Assembly: GCF_900113955.1 (NCBI RefSeq)
Contig: NZ_FORH01000005.1
Span: 62,001-126,000, forward strand
Source: Celeribacter neptunius
GTDB taxonomy: Bacteria > Pseudomonadota > Alphaproteobacteria > Rhodobacterales > Rhodobacteraceae
DNA length: 64,000 nucleotides
Direction: 5' to 3'
A model generated the notes under the pieces. That model was given only the letters and a program-made list of their open reading frames with translations, was not told where the DNA came from and did no database searches. This document shows positions 19,720-29,571 of the stretch, in pieces. Every line of letters begins with the position of its first letter. Within the stretch, counting starts at the first letter, position 1. Made by a program: the position numbers and the translations under genes.

Positions 19720-20838
19720 ATGTCGCTCTCTTCCGCCACATCTGACCTCCCCGCGCGTCGCAAGCTGCGCCTCGATCCGCGCAGCGCGGCCCTGATCGAG
19801 GCCTCCGTGATCCCGCTGGCGGCTCTGCTCGCCTCGGCGCTGATCTTTTCGTTGTTTCTGACGCTGCTGGGCAAGGACCCGATCCGCTTCTTCGCTCTGG
19901 TCTGGACCGGCGGTGTGGCGTCGAGCTTTTCGTTCCAGAACACGTTGCAACGGGCGGCACCGCTGATCCTCACCGGTCTGGCCTTTGCCGTGCCGGCGCG
20001 GATCGGCATGACGCTTCTGGGCGCCGAAGGGGCGTTGGTGCTGGGCGGTCTCGCCTCGGCACTGGTTGCCATCCCGATGGTGCTGGCAGGCTGGCCGGTC
20101 TGGCTCGGCCTGCCGATCATGGCGCTCGCGGCCATGGCGGTGGGCGGGGTCTGGATGGGCATCGCCGGCTGGCTGCGTCACTACCGGGGCGTCAATGAAA
20201 CCATTTCCTCGCTGCTTCTGACCTATATCGCCGTGGCGATCATGAATTTTCTGGTCGAGGGCGTGTTCCGCGATCCCGGTTCGACCAACAAGGCCTCGAC
20301 CATGCCGCTGGGACCCGACTGGCGCATTGGCGACATGCCGGGCACCTCGGTGCATTGGGGGCTCGCCGCCGGGGTGATCATCGCTGTGCTTCTGTGGGTC
20401 TTGATGGAACGGACCACCTTTGGCTTCGCCGCAAGGATCGCCGGAGGCAATCTGCGCGCCGCGCAGGCCCAGGGTCTGGCCGTCGGCAAGCTGGCGGTGG
20501 CGAGCTGTGCCATCGCAGGGGCCTGTGCCGGGCTGGCCGGGTTCTTCGAAGTCACCGCCGTGCACGGACAGGCCAATGCCTCGCTCGCCGCGCAATACGG
20601 GTTCACCGGCATTCTCGTGGCCTTTCTGGCGCGGCAGAACCCGCTGGCCGTGGTGCCGGTGGCGCTGCTCTTTGGCGCGCTGGGCGCGTCGGGCGGGCTG
20701 ATCCAGCGGCGCATGGACATGCCCGACGCCACGATGCTGGTGCTGCAAGGGATCATTTTCGTCACGCTCTTGGTGAGCGAGACGCTCTATGGCCGTCTGC
20801 CCTTTCTCTCGACGGAACAAGCGGGGGACCGGACATGA
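19720..20838 (+). CDS. BMP-type ABC transporter permease 1
   Basis: A 372-residue inner-membrane permease of the YufP/branched-chain type with about nine helices. LTGLAFAVPARIGMTLLGAEG and YRGVNETISSLLLTYIAVAI are typical of this family, as is AAQYGFTGILVAFLARQNPL near the C-terminus. The gene starts 107 bases after the binding protein and overlaps the second permease by ATGA, which suggests coupled synthesis of the heterodimeric channel. Confidence 0.88.
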   Translation: MSLSSATSDLPARRKLRLDPRSAALIEASVIPLAALLASALIFSLFLTLLGKDPIRFFALVWTGGVASSFSFQNTLQRAAPLILTGLAFAVPARIGMTLLGAEGALVLGGLASALVAIPMVLAGWPVWLGLPIMALAAMAVGGVWMGIAGWLRHYRGVNETISSLLLTYIAVAIMNFLVEGVFRDPGSTNKASTMPLGPDWRIGDMPGTSVHWGLAAGVIIAVLLWVLMERTTFGFAARIAGGNLRAAQAQGLAVGKLAVASCAIAGACAGLAGFFEVTAVHGQANASLAAQYGFTGILVAFLARQNPLAVVPVALLFGALGASGGLIQRRMDMPDATMLVLQGIIFVTLLVSETLYGRLPFLSTEQAGDRT

Positions 20839-21752
20839 GCGATGCGATCTTCATGGTGCTGATGGCGATGCTCGGGGGCGCGATCCGGGTCTCGACCCCC
20901 TTCCTGCTGGTTGCATTGGGTGAAACGCTGACCGAGAAATCCGGCCGGATCAATCTCGGGCTCGAGGGCAATCTCGTTCTGGGCGCGATGATCGCCTATG
21001 CCACGTCGTATTCCACCGGCAGCCCATGGCTCGGCGTGCTGGCGGCGGGGCTTGCGGGCATGGTGCTGAGCGCCGGTCATGGCTGGATCTGCAAATTGCC
21101 GAAGGTGAATGACATCGCGGTCGGCATCGCCTTCATGAACCTCGGCACCGGGCTGGCGTTTTTCTTCGGCAAACCCTTCATTCAGCCGACGGCCCCGCGA
21201 CTCGATGCGATCGCGCTGGGGGCATGGTCGTCGAACCCGCAGGTGCAGCAGGCGCTGAAGGTCAATCCGCTGTTCTTCGTCGGCCTGGGGCTGGCCGTGC
21301 TCCTGTGGTGGATGCTGAAAAACACCCGTTGGGGGCTGATCATCCGGATGACCGGCGACAGCGCCGCCTCGGCCCGTGCCATGGGCGTGTCGGTCGACCG
21401 GGTCCGGCTTCTCGCCACCTCGGCGGGCGGGTTTTTCGCCGGTATCGGCGGCGCCTTCCTGTCGCTCTACTATCCCGGCAGCTGGAGCGAGAGCCTGTCC
21501 TCCGGTCAGGGGCTGATGGCGGTGGCGCTGGTGATCTTTGCCCGTTGGAACCCGATCCGTTGTGTCTGGGCGGCGCTTCTGTTCGGGGCCAGCGGCGCGC
21601 TCGGCCCGGCGCTGCAATCCATCGGCTTCAGCAAGGGCTATTATTTCTTCAACGCCGCGCCCTATATCCTGACGCTCGTCATCATGGTGCTCTCGGCGCG
21701 CTCGCAAAAGGCCGCCCATGAGGCGCCCGGCGAATTGTCGATCGTGAAATGA
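20835..21752 (+). CDS. BMP-type ABC transporter permease 2
   Basis: A 305-residue inner-membrane permease of the YufQ type, the usual partner of the preceding one. The segment ALGETLTEKSGRINLGLEGN is the diagnostic N-terminal motif; further helices follow, with ARWNPIRCVWAALLFGASGA near the end. The start is fixed by the ATGA overlap with permease 1. Confidence 0.88.
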   Translation: MSDAIFMVLMAMLGGAIRVSTPFLLVALGETLTEKSGRINLGLEGNLVLGAMIAYATSYSTGSPWLGVLAAGLAGMVLSAGHGWICKLPKVNDIAVGIAFMNLGTGLAFFFGKPFIQPTAPRLDAIALGAWSSNPQVQQALKVNPLFFVGLGLAVLLWWMLKNTRWGLIIRMTGDSAASARAMGVSVDRVRLLATSAGGFFAGIGGAFLSLYYPGSWSESLSSGQGLMAVALVIFARWNPIRCVWAALLFGASGALGPALQSIGFSKGYYFFNAAPYILTLVIMVLSARSQKAAHEAPGELSIVK

Positions 21753-21776
21753 GGGCCGTGAAATGAGGGGCAAAGC

Positions 21777-23339
21777 ATGATCAAAGCAAACACAAAGCCC
21801 CGCGCCCCGGCGCTCGAGGCGCTGCATGTGAGCAAGAGTTTCGGCGGCAACAAGGCGCTCGACGATGTCACGCTCAAGGTGGACGCGGGCTCGTTCCATG
21901 CGCTTCTGGGCGAGAACGGTGCCGGGAAATCCACGCTGGTGAAATGCATCATGGGATTTTATCAGGCCGACAAGGGCCAGCTGCTGTTCTCCGGCAAGGA
22001 GGCGCAGATCCAGAGCCCGCGCGAGGCCCATGCGCTGGGCATCGGCATGGTCTATCAGCATTTCACCCTCGTGCCCTGTCTTACCGCAGCGGAGAATCTG
22101 GTGATCTCGCGCCCGGACACGCCGATGGTGATCGACTGGGCCGCCGAACGGGCACAGCTTGAGACCTTCATGGAGACCATGCCGTTTCGGGTGCGGTTGG
22201 ACGCGCAGGTGGCGACGCTCTCGGCCGGCGAAAAGCAGAAGCTCGAAATCCTCAAGCTCCTCTATCTCGATCAGCGTTTTCTCATTCTCGATGAACCGAC
22301 CTCGGTGCTGACCCCGGCGGAGGCCGATGAGGTCTTGGGCGTGCTGGGCGAGATGGCCCGTCGCGGCGAGGTCTCTGTGCTGATGATCTCGCATAAATTC
22401 CGCGAAGTGACGGCATTTTGCGACAGTTTCACAGTGCTCCGGCGCGGCAAGTTCGCAGGCTCGGGTGATGCCCGGAACGCCAATGTTGCCGAGCTCAGCG
22501 CGATGATGATCGGCGATGCCGGGGTGCGCCCGCCCGCGATCCGTGAACCGACCGTGCCGGAGGGGCCGGAGCTCGAGCTGCGTGGCATCTCGGCGCGCGA
22601 CGAGGAGGGGCGGGCGCTGGTCTCGGATCTGTCCTTCAACGTGCGCTCCGGTGAGATCCTCGGCATTGCCGGGGTCTCGGGCAATGGTCAGAGTGCGCTG
22701 GTGGAGCTTTTGTCCGGGCAGCGCCCGGTGGCGCGCGGCGAGCTGCGGGTCAATGGTGCCGTTTTCGAGCCGACACGGCGCAACTTCGACCGGTTCAAGG
22801 TCTTCGGCCTGCCCGAGGAACCGCTGCGCAATGCCGTGGTGCCGCGGATGTCCGTGGCCGAGAATATCGCCTTCCGCAGCTTTGATAAACCTCCTGTTGC
22901 CAGGCGCTTCGGCCTGATCTCGCCGGCGGGCATCCGACGCAGGGGGGCCGAGCTGATCCGACAGTTCAATGTGCAGACCAGCTCACCGGATGCGCCGATC
23001 GAGACCCTGTCCGGGGGCAATGTCCAGCGCAGCGTGCTGGCACGTGAACTGTCCGGCGATGTGGATATCCTGATCGTGTCCAACCCGTGTTTCGGCCTGG
23101 ATTTTGCATCGGTCGCCGATATCCGCAGCAAGATCATGGACTGCAGGAACAGGGGGGCGGCCGTCCTTTTGATCAGTGAGGATCTCGATGAAATCTTCGA
23201 GATGTCCGATAAAATCGCCGTCATGTCGGACGGGAGACTGTCCGATCCCGTTCCTGTGGCGCAAACCGATGCAAGGCGCGTTGGTAACCTGCTCGCGGGT
23301 CAATCGGGCCTATCCGCTCCGAAGCCAGATCGCGCGTAA
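21777..23339 (+). CDS. BMP-type ABC transporter, double ATP-binding protein
   Basis: A 520-residue ATPase with two nucleotide-binding domains, as in the YufO/RbsA class. Domain 1 has Walker A GENGAGKS, a signature reduced to LSAGEKQK and Walker B LDEPTSVLTP. In domain 2 the Walker A reads GVSGNGQS, the signature LSGGNVQR, and the Walker B region ILIVSNPCFGLDF has Asn-Pro in place of the catalytic Asp-Glu-Pro. Only the first site is therefore likely to hydrolyse ATP. It lies 24 bases after permease 2 and closes the operon. Confidence 0.88.
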   Translation: MIKANTKPRAPALEALHVSKSFGGNKALDDVTLKVDAGSFHALLGENGAGKSTLVKCIMGFYQADKGQLLFSGKEAQIQSPREAHALGIGMVYQHFTLVPCLTAAENLVISRPDTPMVIDWAAERAQLETFMETMPFRVRLDAQVATLSAGEKQKLEILKLLYLDQRFLILDEPTSVLTPAEADEVLGVLGEMARRGEVSVLMISHKFREVTAFCDSFTVLRRGKFAGSGDARNANVAELSAMMIGDAGVRPPAIREPTVPEGPELELRGISARDEEGRALVSDLSFNVRSGEILGIAGVSGNGQSALVELLSGQRPVARGELRVNGAVFEPTRRNFDRFKVFGLPEEPLRNAVVPRMSVAENIAFRSFDKPPVARRFGLISPAGIRRRGAELIRQFNVQTSSPDAPIETLSGGNVQRSVLARELSGDVDILIVSNPCFGLDFASVADIRSKIMDCRNRGAAVLLISEDLDEIFEMSDKIAVMSDGRLSDPVPVAQTDARRVGNLLAGQSGLSAPKPDRA

Positions 23340-23417
23340 AACCGCCGTTGACGTGTCGGCCCGGGGTTCTGGCGGGCTCTTTTCCGATGCTCCGAGACCG
23401 GGGGTGGGGCGGGGCGT

Positions 23418-24530
23418 CTACCGTAGAAAACGCCGGAAGGAGCGCAGGGAGACGGTGAAAAAGACCACCGCGATACCGCTCAGCCACAGCAACTGCGGCC
23501 AGACGATATCCAGACCGGCACCGCGAAACAGCACCGATTGCGACAGGATCACATGATGGGTGTTGGGCGCGATCGACATGATGTTCTGCACCAGCTCGGG
23601 CATCGACTCGCGCGGGGTCTGGGCGCCGGAGAGCACCTGCAAGGGCAGGAGCACGAGGATCATCATGATGCCGAACTGCGGCATCGAACGGGCGAAGGTC
23701 GCGAGAAAAATCCCCAGAGAGGCCGTGGCGAAAAGATGCAGCGCCGTGCCCAGCATGAACAGTGCAAGCGAGCCCTGAAGAGGGATGCCCAGAACGCCGC
23801 GACACATCACCTCGAGCGCAAACAGGGTGCCCAGAAGCACCACGAGAGAGGTCGACCAGAGCTTGCTGATCATGATCTCGAGCGGGGTCACCGGCATGAC
23901 CAGAAGGTGCTCGATCGTGCCGTGTTCGCGCTCGCGGATGAGTGCGGCGCCGGCGAGGATCAGCGCCAGCAGGGTCACGCTGTTCGCAATCCCCATCACC
24001 GCCTGAAACCAGCCGGCGTTCAGTTCCGGATTGAACCGGGCCCGCAGTTGCAGATCGGCCGGTGGGCGCGGGTCCGTGCGTGTGCCCTCGAGGAATTCCG
24101 AAACTTCCTCTGAGACGATGCTCTGGACATAGCCCGCGCCGGAAAAGGCCTGGGCCATTTGCGTCGCATCGACGTTGAGCTGGATCTCGGGGCGTTTTCC
24201 GGCCAGAAGATCGGCCTGGAAATCCGGCGGGATGTCGAGCGCGAACGTGTCGAGCCCTTCGTCCATGCGCCGGTCCATCTCGGTCCAGCCGATCCGGCGC
24301 GGCGCGCTGAAGAACGGTGGCTGAAACGCCTGTTCGATGCGCAGGCTCAGAGGTGACTGATCCTCGTCGACGATGGCGATGGGCGCATGGTTCAGCGTTT
24401 CCATCGCCGAGTTCGCCGAGGCGGTGATCTGTACGGAGAAAGAGAACAGGATCAGGAACATCATGATCGGATCGCGCAGCAGACCGCGTATTTCCTTGAT
24501 GCCGAGATGAAAGATATTGCTCAGATCCAT
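23418..24530 (-). CDS. ABC-2 type transporter permease (YhhJ-like)
   Basis: A 370-residue inner-membrane protein with one N-terminal helix, a large periplasmic domain (about residues 45-170) and five C-terminal helices. HGTIEHLLVMPVTPLEIMIS is the ABC-2 family signature, and MPQFGIMMILVLLPLQVLSGAQTP marks the DrrB/YhhJ group. It is the last gene of a minus-strand operon with an adaptor protein and a fused ATPase-permease, from which it is separated by one base. With them it should form a drug or lipid exporter. Confidence 0.87.
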   Translation of the reverse strand: MDLSNIFHLGIKEIRGLLRDPIMMFLILFSFSVQITASANSAMETLNHAPIAIVDEDQSPLSLRIEQAFQPPFFSAPRRIGWTEMDRRMDEGLDTFALDIPPDFQADLLAGKRPEIQLNVDATQMAQAFSGAGYVQSIVSEEVSEFLEGTRTDPRPPADLQLRARFNPELNAGWFQAVMGIANSVTLLALILAGAALIREREHGTIEHLLVMPVTPLEIMISKLWSTSLVVLLGTLFALEVMCRGVLGIPLQGSLALFMLGTALHLFATASLGIFLATFARSMPQFGIMMILVLLPLQVLSGAQTPRESMPELVQNIMSIAPNTHHVILSQSVLFRGAGLDIVWPQLLWLSGIAVVFFTVSLRSFRRFLR

Positions 24531-24531
24531 C

Positions 24532-27276
24532 TCACGTCTCCTGTTTGCGCATCAAGAGCGCGCCGAGACCGATCAGCACCGGGATCGCCAGCGCCAGCGG
24601 CCAGAGCGCGGAGGACAGTTCGGCAAACCCCAGCCCCTTGGAAAAGGCGCCGCGCGAGATCGCCATGAAATGCGTCGTGGGATAGGTCCGCGACACCAGC
24701 GCGCTGAGGCCATTCAGCGAGGAGACGGGCGTGATCATGCCGGAAAACTGGATGGCCGGCAGGATCGTCCCGAGTGCTGTGGCAAAAACCGCCGCGAGCT
24801 GACTTTTGACAAAGGCGGAGATCACAAGCCCCATGGCGGTGGCCGTGGCCACATAGAGCACACCCGCCAGGGTGTAGAACAGAAAATCGCCGGTGAACGG
24901 CACCCGGAACAGGACGATCGCCATGAGCGTGAGCAGGACCAGATTGACAATGGCCAGCACCGTATAGGGCAGTTGTTTGCCCAGAAGGAATTCCAGCCGG
25001 GTCACCGGGGTGACGTAGAAATTGGTGATCGAGCCCAGCTCCCGTTCGCGGACCACCGACAGGGCGGAAAGCATGGCGGGAATGAGCAGGAGCAGGATCG
25101 GGATCACTGCCGGCACCATGGCAACGATGCTCTTGATGTCGGGGTTGTAGCGATAGCGCAGCTCGAGCCCGAAATCGCCCGCCACCGCTGCGGGACCGTA
25201 GGCCTCGCGCATGCCGGAGATCAGCCAGTTTTGATGCATGCCCTGGACATAGCCCATCGCGGTTTCTGCCCGCGTCGGGTTCGAGCCGTCGATCCAGCCG
25301 CCAACCTCGACATCGCGGCCTCGCGACAGGTCGCGCCCGAAGTCGGGCGGGATTTCCAGCGCCAGATCGAGCCGGCCTGCCCGCATGCGTTGGTCCATAT
25401 CGTCGTAACCGGTGATCGGGGGCTGTTCGATGAAATAGCGCGAGCCTGAAATCTGATCGATGTAATCGCGGCTCACCGTGGACTGATCGGAATCCAGCAC
25501 GGCAAAGCGCAAATCCTCGACGTCCATGTTGATGCCATAGCCGATCACCAGCATCAAAAGCAGCGAGCCGAACACGGCAAGTATGGCGCGGATCGGATCA
25601 CGGCGCAGCTCCATCGTCTCGCGCATCGCGTAGCTTAGCATCCGGCGCAGGCCGAAGGTGGCGGGGCGCGCGGCGGTCCTGTCCGGCTCTGGCACGGCGA
25701 CGGTCTCGGGCAGCTCCTCCGCGGCACGCTCGCCCGTGGCCTCTTCGAGATGCTGGACAAAGGCCTCTTCCAACGTCTCGGTTCCGGAATCTGCGACGAT
25801 CTGTGCCGGGCGGTCGGAGACCAGCACCTGCCCCGCATGCATCAGCGAGATGCGGTCGCACATCATCGCCTCGTTCATGAAATGGGTCGAGACAAAGATC
25901 GTCACCCCGTCGTTGCGCGACAGATCTGCCAAAATCTGCCAGAAGGCATCGCGCGCCACCGGATCGACGCCGGAGGTCGGCTCGTCGAGGATCAGGATGT
26001 CCGGCGCATGGATCATGGCCACCGCCAGCGACAGGCGTTGCCGCAGCCCCAGGGGCAGGGCGTCGGGGCGGACGTTCCGCACATCGGCGAGATCGAACCG
26101 CGCGATCATCTCGTCTATGCGGGCGGGGATCTCCTCGGGCGGTAGGCTGAACAGCCGGGCATGCAGGTCGAGGTTCTGCGCCACGGTCAACTCGGAATAG
26201 AGCGAAAACGCCTGGCTCATGTAGCCGACCCGCCGCCGCACATCGAGATCGCCGGGATCGATTTCCTTGCCGAACAGCCTGGCCGCGCCCTCCGTCGCTT
26301 CCAGAAGCCCGGTGAGCATTTTCATCGTCGTGGTCTTGCCGCAGCCATTGGATCCGAGAAAACCGAAGATCTCGCCCTTGGGGATGCGGAAACTGACCCG
26401 GTCTACGGCGGTGAAATCGCCAAAACGCTTGGTCAGCCCTTCGGCTTCGATGGCGTAATCGCCGGTCGCCTCGGGGATCGGCGGGATCACCACCTCCATA
26501 TGCGCGGCACGTTCCTCGGCGGGCAAAAGCGCGATAAAGGCCGCGTCGAGCGTCGTGGTGTCCGTGCAGGCCATGAGCTCCGCGGGCGCACCGGTGTCGA
26601 GCACCCGACCGGCATTCATCGCGATCAGCCAGTCGAACCGTGCCGCCTCTTCCATATAGGCGGTCGCCACCACCACGCTCATGCCGGGGCGCCCGGTGCG
26701 GATGCGGTCGATCAGGTCCCAGAACTGGCGCCGCGACAGCGGGTCGACGCCGGTGGTCGGTTCGTCGAGGATCAACAGGTCCGGGTCGTGGATCAGCGCG
26801 CAGCACAGGCCGAGCTTCTGTTTCATCCCGCCCGAGAGCTTGCCCGCCGGACGATCGCGAAACGGCGCCAGACCGGTGGCCGTCAAAAGCTCGGAAATCC
26901 GGGCCTCGCGCTCGGCGCGGTCCTGATCGAACAGCCGCCCGAAGAAATCGACATTCTCGAAGACCGACAGCGTCTCATACAGGTTTTTCCCCAAACCTTG
27001 CGGCATATAGGCGATGCGCGGGCAGGCATCCTGGCGGTGGCGGGCGGAACGCATATCGCCGCCCAGAACCCGAAGCGTGCCCTCCTGCATCTTTCGCGCG
27101 CCGGAGATCAGCGCCAGAAGGCTGGATTTGCCCACCCCGTCCGGTCCGATCAGCCCGACCATGCAGCCCGCGGGGATCTCGGCGGAGACGCGGTCAAGCG
27201 CCTTCACCTTGCGGTACGACAGGCTGATGTCGCGTATCTCCGCGACGGCAGAGGCGAGGGCGGCGCCGGGGGTCAT
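24532..27276 (-). CDS. fused ABC exporter: two ATPase domains plus ABC-2 permease (RbbA/YhiH-like)
   Basis: A 914-residue protein with three parts. ATPase 1 (about residues 10-240) has [16 protein letters not shown] and [10 protein letters not shown]; ATPase 2 (about 270-500) has GSNGCGKT and [10 protein letters not shown], but its signature position reads LPLGLRQR rather than LSGGxxQ. From about 545 an ABC-2 permease follows with a first helix, a periplasmic domain and five more helices, including [19 protein letters not shown]. The layout equals E. coli RbbA (YhiH), found with YhiI and YhhJ as here. The gene overlaps the adaptor gene by 4 bases. Confidence 0.88.
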   Translation of the reverse strand: MTPGAALASAVAEIRDISLSYRKVKALDRVSAEIPAGCMVGLIGPDGVGKSSLLALISGARKMQEGTLRVLGGDMRSARHRQDACPRIAYMPQGLGKNLYETLSVFENVDFFGRLFDQDRAEREARISELLTATGLAPFRDRPAGKLSGGMKQKLGLCCALIHDPDLLILDEPTTGVDPLSRRQFWDLIDRIRTGRPGMSVVVATAYMEEAARFDWLIAMNAGRVLDTGAPAELMACTDTTTLDAAFIALLPAEERAAHMEVVIPPIPEATGDYAIEAEGLTKRFGDFTAVDRVSFRIPKGEIFGFLGSNGCGKTTTMKMLTGLLEATEGAARLFGKEIDPGDLDVRRRVGYMSQAFSLYSELTVAQNLDLHARLFSLPPEEIPARIDEMIARFDLADVRNVRPDALPLGLRQRLSLAVAMIHAPDILILDEPTSGVDPVARDAFWQILADLSRNDGVTIFVSTHFMNEAMMCDRISLMHAGQVLVSDRPAQIVADSGTETLEEAFVQHLEEATGERAAEELPETVAVPEPDRTAARPATFGLRRMLSYAMRETMELRRDPIRAILAVFGSLLLMLVIGYGINMDVEDLRFAVLDSDQSTVSRDYIDQISGSRYFIEQPPITGYDDMDQRMRAGRLDLALEIPPDFGRDLSRGRDVEVGGWIDGSNPTRAETAMGYVQGMHQNWLISGMREAYGPAAVAGDFGLELRYRYNPDIKSIVAMVPAVIPILLLLIPAMLSALSVVRERELGSITNFYVTPVTRLEFLLGKQLPYTVLAIVNLVLLTLMAIVLFRVPFTGDFLFYTLAGVLYVATATAMGLVISAFVKSQLAAVFATALGTILPAIQFSGMITPVSSLNGLSALVSRTYPTTHFMAISRGAFSKGLGFAELSSALWPLALAIPVLIGLGALLMRKQET

Positions 27277-28337
27277 TCGGCCAGGGTCTGTTGCAGAAAC
27301 TCAGGCCATTCGGCTTGCGGATCGAGCCGGACATAGGCCATCCCGGGCAGGCCGGTCTTCACCTGGGTGATATAGTTCTGCAACAGCTCCGGATCGATCC
27401 GGGCGCGCACGCGAAAGGTCAGTTTCAGCCGCTCCTGTTCGGTTTCCACCGTGCGCGGGGTGAATTGTGCCACCCCCGAGACGAAGGAGATACTGGCCGG
27501 TATCGCGATGCCCGGCGCGGCATCCATCACCAGCCGCACCTCCGTGCCGATGCCGATGCGCCCGGCCTCTTCGGTCGGAAGAAAGAAATTCATATAGACG
27601 CTCGAGACGTCGATCATATTGATCACCCGCCCGCCCGAGCCCAGCACTTCGCCCGGTTCGGCGACGCGGTACTGCACCCGGCCGTCGCGCGGTGCGGTGA
27701 GCGTGGCGTCGGCGATTTGCGCCGCGATCCGGGAGACCGACGCCTGCGCCGCCTCGACCGCCGCCTCGGCGTCGATGATCATCGCCTCTGAGGTCCCGAT
27801 GGCGACTTTTGCCGCGGCCTGTGAGGCCTGCGCCGACGCAAGCGCGGCCCGGGCCCGGCGTACCGCCGCGCGGTCGTCGTCGAGGGTCTGTTGTGAGACG
27901 GTGTTGCTCTGCGCCAGTTGCCGGGAGCGTTCCAGGCGCGCCGTGGCGGCATCCAGATCCGCCTGTTGCAGGGCGACATTCGCCTCGGCGGCGGCAAATT
28001 CCGCCTGTCTTTGCGCCACCAGGCTTGTCGCGGTTTTCACCGAAATCTCTGCCCGGCGCTGTTGTGCCTTTGCTTCGGCTCGCAGGGCCTCGAGTTCGGT
28101 GGTGTCCATCTGCGCCAGCACATCGCCTGATGTGACGAAATCACCCTCGGAGAAAAACACCTCGTCGAGCCGACCGCCGGTTTTGGCCGCGATATCGATG
28201 TCCACGGCTTCGAGCCGGCCATTGGCCTGAATGATGCCCGCAGGAAGCACGTTTGTCGAAAGACGCCCGAAGGCGGCCCAGCCGGCCAGCGCCAGGATCG
28301 CGGCTCCGAGCACCAGCCATTTCGATTGTCGTTTCAT
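27273..28337 (-). CDS. HlyD-family periplasmic adaptor (YhiI-like)
   Basis: A 354-residue membrane-fusion protein: one N-terminal signal-anchor helix ([18 protein letters not shown]), a lipoyl half ([20 protein letters not shown]), a long Ala/Gln-rich coiled coil at about residues 75-200, and the second lipoyl half [20 protein letters not shown]. It would link the ABC exporter to an outer-membrane channel not encoded here. The ATG at 28337 has GGGGA 6 bases before it, better than the ATG four codons upstream. The gene follows the MarR regulator after 85 bases. Confidence 0.87.
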   Translation of the reverse strand: MKRQSKWLVLGAAILALAGWAAFGRLSTNVLPAGIIQANGRLEAVDIDIAAKTGGRLDEVFFSEGDFVTSGDVLAQMDTTELEALRAEAKAQQRRAEISVKTATSLVAQRQAEFAAAEANVALQQADLDAATARLERSRQLAQSNTVSQQTLDDDRAAVRRARAALASAQASQAAAKVAIGTSEAMIIDAEAAVEAAQASVSRIAAQIADATLTAPRDGRVQYRVAEPGEVLGSGGRVINMIDVSSVYMNFFLPTEEAGRIGIGTEVRLVMDAAPGIAIPASISFVSGVAQFTPRTVETEQERLKLTFRVRARIDPELLQNYITQVKTGLPGMAYVRLDPQAEWPEFLQQTLAE

Positions 28338-28422
28338 TGAAATCCCCATGTCTGAAAGGCACTGCGCGGCCCTGCGGCGCGTCTGCCTGTGGCCTCTTGG
28401 GCAATGTCGATGAATGTTCTTT

Positions 28423-28929
28423 TCATTTTGTTGCCGTGAGCTTTTCGAGCGCCCCGGGGCGCTCTGAGGTTGCGAGGGTGAGGTGTCTGGTGGTCACCCG
28501 GCGCACTTTTTCCAGATAGCGCGTCACCACCTCCAGCTCGGCAGGGGTGAAGTCCTCCGTGAGCTCCGTGTAATGCGCGTGCAGGGCGTAATAGTCCTGT
28601 AAATAAGGCGCAGCATTTGCCGTGTTCAGCGAGATCAGGACGCCGCGTCGGTCCCTTGGATTCGGCATCCGGGAAATCAGCTTTTCCGCGTCCAGCCGCA
28701 GGATCAGGGCGGAGACGGCCCCCGATGTCAGCCCGAGCGCTTGGCCGATCTCTTTCGGGCTCATGGCTCTCTCGGCCTCCCCCAAAAGACATATCGTGCG
28801 GAAGTCGGTCGGGTGTATGCCGCTCGAATGTGCGCTGTGTTCATAGACCGCCTCGATCTGCTGCATGAAACGCAACATCGCGGCTCCCAACCGCCGCGCG
28901 GCACCATATTCGTTCGGGTCATTCCTCAT
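28423..28929 (-). CDS. MarR-family transcriptional regulator
   Basis: A 168-residue dimeric winged-helix repressor. The recognition region reads [20 protein letters not shown], followed by the wing [15 protein letters not shown], both canonical for MarR. A TTG four codons upstream is an alternative start. It is first in line with the adaptor and exporter genes, so it probably represses its own operon and responds to an exported compound. Confidence 0.88.
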   Translation of the reverse strand: MRNDPNEYGAARRLGAAMLRFMQQIEAVYEHSAHSSGIHPTDFRTICLLGEAERAMSPKEIGQALGLTSGAVSALILRLDAEKLISRMPNPRDRRGVLISLNTANAAPYLQDYYALHAHYTELTEDFTPAELEVVTRYLEKVRRVTTRHLTLATSERPGALEKLTATK

Positions 28930-28932
28930 AAT

Positions 28933-29001
28933 ATATCTCAATCATGAAGATTCTTTTTCGTAAAGCAAGATTGCGCTGAGCCCTTCAAATTCATGAGATA
29001 T
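28933..29001. promoter_or_regulatory. inverted repeat upstream of the MarR gene
   Basis: ATATCTCA (28933-28940) and TGAGATAT (28994-29001) are exact inverse repeats, and each stands next to a TCATGA. They lie in the AT-rich stretch directly before the regulator's start, where its promoter and operator are expected. The spacing of the arms is wide, so they may be two separate half-symmetric sites. Confidence 0.35.
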
Positions 29002-29073
29002 TTTGACGGGGGAGGGGACGCCCGCGCCGGTCAAAAGATTGCCAGGCCCGTGTGCAAACAAAACATGCGCAAG

Positions 29074-29110
29074 ACAAAAAAGAGGCGGGGTGCAGCTCTG
29101 CGCCCCGCCT
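29074..29110 (-). terminator. Rho-independent terminator of the TRAP-UspA operon
   Basis: On the minus strand AGGCGGGG and CCCCGCCT form a GC-rich stem followed by CTTTTTTGTC. It lies 27 bases after the UspA stop codon and separates this operon from the MarR operon on the same strand. Confidence 0.85.
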
Positions 29111-29136
29111 GCCTGTCTTTTCAGATCGGTTGCCCC

Positions 29137-29571
29137 TCAGCGCACGACATAGACCGAGGCGTTGGAGTGGCGCACCACGCGGGCGGCGTTCGGACCCAGG
29201 AGATAATCCTTGAGGTCCGGGCGATGGGCGCCAAGCACGATCAGATCGGCCCCGTCCTTTTCCGCAACCTCGAGGATCTCGTGATAGGCGGTGCCGACGC
29301 CGACGATATGGCGGACCTTGTCATTGGCCTCGGCGCCGAGCGCCTTGGCGACGATTTCCTTCATCAGGGTCTTGGCGTGTTTGAGCGCGTCATCGGTATG
29401 GCCTTCCTTGAAGAAGCCGCCGACGACGCTCATGCCATAATCCGGAATGACCGAAATGACATCGAGCTGGGCGCCTTCGAGCTCGGCAAGGCGGTAGGCC
29501 CGTTGCAGGACTTTCGCCTCGTCTGCTGCGCGGTTCACGTCAATGGCACAGAGGATGGTTTCAATAGTCAT
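29137..29571 (-). CDS. universal stress protein (UspA family), TRAP-associated
   Basis: A 144-residue cytoplasmic protein of the UspA fold. TILCAIDVNRAADEAK at the N-terminus and the ATP-binding signature GADLIVLGAHRPDLKDYLLG followed by NAARVVRHSNASVYVVR are clear. It overlaps the TRAP permease gene by ATGA, so it is made with it. The same pairing occurs in the ectoine TRAP system TeaABC-TeaD, where the Usp protein modulates transport; a similar role is plausible here. Confidence 0.9.
   Translation of the reverse strand: MTIETILCAIDVNRAADEAKVLQRAYRLAELEGAQLDVISVIPDYGMSVVGGFFKEGHTDDALKHAKTLMKEIVAKALGAEANDKVRHIVGVGTAYHEILEVAEKDGADLIVLGAHRPDLKDYLLGPNAARVVRHSNASVYVVR

Noticed and set aside
26161-27336. 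391-codon plus-strand frame opposite the RbbA-like gene
   Set aside because: No recognisable motif, composition typical of antisense shadow, and the minus-strand protein is complete with all ABC motifs.
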